Shown here: positions 60,331 to 64,000 of the stretch, piece by piece
Layout of the letters: every line of letters starts with the position of its first letter
How positions within the stretch are numbered: position 1 is the first letter of the stretch
NCBI RefSeq assembly: GCF_964199755.1
Contig: NC_133901.1
Location: 27,988,397-28,052,396 of the forward strand
Length of the DNA: 64,000 nt
Direction: 5' to 3'
DNA from: Larus michahellis
Lineage: Eukaryota; Chordata; Aves; Charadriiformes; Laridae
Notes under the pieces: generated by a model
What the model was told of the DNA's origin: nothing
Database searches by the model: none
Seen by the model: only the letters and a program-made list of their open reading frames with translations
Translations under genes and position numbers: made by a program

Positions 60331-63300
60331 ACAGCTGAGATTAGACTTGTGTTTTTTCAGCTAAACAATTTCACTGTCTGCTATTTTTGTAAGGAGGTAT
60401 CACAATACTCTTACTGATCTCAGAGGCACTGTGGATTTTGTGTGATGCTTTTAAGGCCTTTCCAGGTGGAGGTACATATGGACCATAAAGCCTTTATCAC
60501 TGTTTTTAGTTCTTGTATTATTGCCCTAATCAACTTTATAGCTCTTCCATTTGTTGAAGTTGATGTTGGAAATGGCTGTTTCCAGTTTTCTGTTTTAACT
60601 TCCTTTGTAAAAGAGGAACAGTGCTGTTGGCCTGGAAAGGAGAGCCACATATTCAGGAAAGCATGCATATTTTTCTCTTGAAAAATACTGTATTTCAATC
60701 TTAATTTCAAAACAAATTCAAACTAAAATACATACTACTTATTTCCTTTAAAAAACAATTAAAGAACAAAAAACCACGTTAAACAGCTCAAACAGAGTTT
60801 TACGTGGAGGATTACTAAAACTTATACTTCTCCATGGATTTTCTCAGGAAAGTTCAACAGAACTGGTCATGAAATTGCAAGCGTTACAATTCACTATATC
60901 AAGTGTTTCTGCCTATGCTTTGCCAATAGTTACTGGCTCAAATGCTTTGCCAAGGCCATGTGAAACTGTTCAGTTCCATGAAGATGGCTCATCTGTCCTC
61001 ACCTGGGTGGATGACCTTGTAGCTTTACCAGAAAAGCATCATTCAAACCAGATTGTGTTTTGGTTTATGAACTATGTGGTTTTCACCCCATTTCCCAGAA
61101 TAGCCCCAGTTGGCACCACTAGCTGTGAACTATGTATATTTATAGTGACGCTGCAGGGTACTAGAAATAGTGACCAAGGTGGCTATTAGCCAATGGCTGT
61201 TGAATGCCCTGTGTCTAATGATTTGAAAAGCTCATGTGGTTCCTTGAAGGGAAAATGCAATCAGATCGTCTCTAATGATGACCCCAGATGACGGTAGTGC
61301 AATCCAGAAACAGCAAAGCATGAGCAGTGAACTCCTGTGATACACGACGAAACTGGATGGGTCTGGTATTGGATCCTTCCTTTTCACTGAAAGACCTACT
61401 AGACTGTCAGTTCTGTTCCTGGAGGGGCTAGTTACAGCTATGTGAGGCAATAAATCAGCTCCTGCTCCTCTGGAAAAGAAACCCCTTGGCTCTCAGCTCA
61501 GGTTCTCTTGGCAAAAAAAAGTGTGGGGATGAAGAGCCAGGGTTTCACATAGCGGTGCCAAGTCCAGGACACCAGCTTGTATATCACCTGGGTTCAGACC
61601 CTTGTGTCTGCTCTACGGTGGGGTCCTCTGGTAAATGGACGTACTGTGCCTGGGGACCGTGTGTCAGTATGGCTCTGTGGTTTGTGCTCAAGGGGAGGTT
61701 GGCTGCTGCCTGGGCAGTATGCGTTCATGGGCACGCTCTGGGGTTCAGGCAGGTCTTCATTACCTTATGTAGGAATTGTATTAGGAACCCAGTGTGGGTT
61801 TAGTGTCTTACCCTGCTGATCCGAAACCTTGCTTGGGTAGCATTTGCAATTTGGGAGTGGTTGGATCCAGATACTGATGTTGTATTGTTGGCCAGAGAGC
61901 TTAAGGGGGTTTTGGAAAGAGGTCTTGTTGGTGATAAAGTGGTCGGTACAGAGCATCAGGATTCCTGGGTTAAATCTTTGAATTTTCATGTGTTGAAATT
62001 GCTTTCAAACCCTCTCTGTGCTGCTGAATGGTGAAAAGATTGGTAAGGTAACACAGTCCTGGAAGCAGGGCACTGATGTTTTGTCTTCTCCTGCTAATCC
62101 AGAAGTATTGAGCCATTTCAGTTGTAAAGTATTTGTTTACGTCTCGCCCTAGTGGGGTGCTGTCAGCTTCCCTCTTTCTTTTTCTGAAGTTCATAGCTCA
62201 AAGGTGCTCTCTGAAACATCAGAGAAGTTTAACTGGAGAGATGCACTCGATGCCAGCTGCCATCATGACTAGCGAAGTTAAAGTCTACCAGTTATTTTTT
62301 GGATGATGGATCCTAACAGTTTTTAGAGCAGCAGTGTTTAATAACAGAAGGTAAGAGCATAGTGTCAGGCCTGGAGTGATGCAGCATCCTAAATGGCGGT
62401 CAAAGATTGTAAAGGATGAAAGCACATCTGATCTGTTTGGCAGGATAGGCAAGGATATTGGGAAACCTCTATACTTCCCACCCCTCCCCCCCTTCCAGGT
62501 GGTTCCTGTTGTAACATGTTGTCTTATTCCGTATTTTTTTTTCCTCCTAGCTGTTGTCAAGCCTGTGTGTTTAGGCAGTAGTTTGATGTGGGTATGATAT
62601 GGTAATGTCTCCCCTGTGCCTCAAAGGCCCTAACCTTGTCCCTAGTAAAGATGGTGATGCAGAAAGCACTGGGGAGAAAAAAAAACAAACAAACAAACAA
62701 AAAAAAACCAAAAACAACAGAGGTTTGAGAACTGTTTCTATAGGCGTGCTGCATCCTATAGACTGATCTGTGTGCTGTCTCCCAGAGGGACATATAAAAA
62801 GAAGGATGAAGGGACTGAAGTAGCAGTGCATGTAATTGTCACTTTTTTGTTACAATTGCTAATCATCTGGTTTTTCATAACGTCTCTTTCTCCTTCTGTG
62901 CTGTCAACCCCAATACCTGCTTTGCAATCTCCCGTTCATTGCGATGGCAGAAGATTGGGATCGCACAACTGCGTTACAGTTGGTGTGCTGAGACCCAGTG
63001 GATGGAAATTACCTTGAAGGGTAAACGAAGCTACAAGTGCATGTGATCGAATGCCAGCGTGCGTCGCCGCCCTCTTCGCATTTTATACCGCACGGGTAAC
63101 GCTTCTATTAGCTATAACTGAAGGACTTGTTCACTCACTTGCACCATTTTGCAGGATACACTAGACTTCTGTCTAAAAGATAATCCCAGTATTTTTCCTA
63201 CTGGTAAGGTGTGATTGATACGCACTGTCTGGTGGGATCTAAACCCTTCAGTATAAGAGACGTTTCACTTACATAAAACGCTTCATACTTTTAAACATCA

Positions 63301-64000
63301 GAGAATCTTTATAGAGCTATGAAAATGTTATTGATCTCACATAGAATCTGACTCTTAATTTTAAAATCTACGGATGTTTTATAAAATTATCATAGTAACC
63401 TTATTTTATTAAGTTTAAAATAGTGTAGTTGGTTTGGAGTAATAGTCTGTAATGTTTCCATGCGCAGTAAATCTCATTTTTCATGCAGAAAAAGACTTTC
63501 AAAGACAAATATTTGCAATAATAGAAAAGGCAACATGTAGAAATGGTGTCAAAGAACATTATTCTCTGTATAATTGTTTTCTTTCTTTTCCTTATGGATA
63601 TTAACTGAGCGGGGCTGAGTGTGGATGTGTGCCTCTAACAGGTGGCTAGTTTTAATCACTTTTCTATGAGGGGAAGAAATTGGGAATTTTGAATTGACAG
63701 GGTTTAGGAGAGTTGTGCTGCTTTAATGTTTGAGGTCTCTTGGGTACCAGTTGGCTTGGTTTTGTGGGTGGTGGGTGCGTTTGGGACAGTTCCAGGGAGA
63801 TCAATGAGTCCATCTCACCAAACCCTGCTAAGGGCACACCACTAGTTGCGCTCGCATAGAAGTGCGTGTCCACCGTTGAGGAACAAGGGACCCACATCAA
63901 TAAGCATCTGTATCAGTGGGTGCTTTTCCTGTATTTGTCTTGCTCTGTTCCCTTTAACTTCTGCTGTGATACCTGCCCTGGCACACCTACCGGAGCCAGT
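60331..64000 (+). other. FGF12: FGF12 first intron, distal part in window
   Basis: No exon was recognised. It contains an A-rich (AAAC)n simple repeat at 62677-62719 and an AT-rich repeat-free stretch near 63.25-63.6 kb. Open frames are under 110 codons and unrecognised. Intron status rests on the FGF12 exon call at 49.47 kb. Confidence 0.55.
62677..62719. repeat. (AAAC)n / A-rich simple repeat
   Basis: A9, then three to four AAAC units, A9 and further A/C mixture. It may be the decayed tail of a retroposed sequence, but no body was recognised on either side. Confidence 0.85.

Noticed and set aside
1..64000. tRNA, rRNA, miRNA hairpins, CRISPR arrays and operons
   Set aside because: I looked for tRNA B-box-like GGTTCGAATCC, rRNA core text and regularly spaced repeats on both strands and saw none. 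The sequence is vertebrate, so bacterial features are not expected.

Overview
The window looks like single-copy avian nuclear DNA. It carries several CR1 LINE fragments with the bird-type 3' end (repeated ATTCTATG octamer on the sense strand), few other interspersed repeats, compact vertebrate gene structure, and a GC-rich CpG-island promoter in otherwise AT-leaning non-coding DNA. It is not bacterial, so there are no operons, CRISPR arrays or tRNAs, and almost all open frames are chance frames. The species cannot be fixed from the sequence alone.

Layout. Positions 1-19956 are read as the 3' part of the single large intron of MB21D2 (+ strand). Exon 1 lies upstream of the window. Positions 19957-21221 are the last coding exon of MB21D2 (420 complete codons plus a split glycine), a Mab-21/cGAS-like nucleotidyltransferase-fold protein, followed by a T-rich 3' UTR with candidate poly(A) signals at 21376 and 21985. 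From about 22.0 to 48.8 kb is an intergenic stretch of about 27 kb. It holds an inverted CR1 copy (27.4-27.65 kb), a 185-bp R2-like reverse transcriptase fragment bracketed by 41-bp direct repeats (33.39-33.66 kb), a purine block that flips to a long pyrimidine-rich block (38.5-40.6 kb) with an internal 84-bp tandem duplication, a CRE-like inverted repeat (44.3 kb) and an old CR1 ORF2 tail (48.35 kb).

At 48.84-49.70 kb there is a strong CpG island on the same strand. It contains GC-box and NRF1-like motifs, and an ATG with 13 coding bases (M-E-G-K plus one base) directly followed by a GT donor. The alternative short first exon of FGF12 encodes M-E-S-K and ends in the same phase, and I recall FGF12 as the next gene downstream of MB21D2 in the same orientation in vertebrates. 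I therefore call this the FGF12 'B' first exon. Positions 49482-64000 would be the start of the very long first intron of FGF12, with a full-length 3'-end CR1 copy (54.84-55.02 kb), an inverted CR1 copy (60.16-60.33 kb), a T11A11 palindrome and AT-rich stretches that may be conserved enhancers.

Only two genes are supported. They are tandem and co-oriented but not functionally coupled in any way the sequence shows: MB21D2 is a nucleotidyltransferase-fold protein of poorly known activity, and FGF12 is an intracellular modulator of voltage-gated sodium channels. The most unusual item is the R2-like reverse transcriptase fragment outside ribosomal DNA with long imperfect direct repeats exactly at its two edges.
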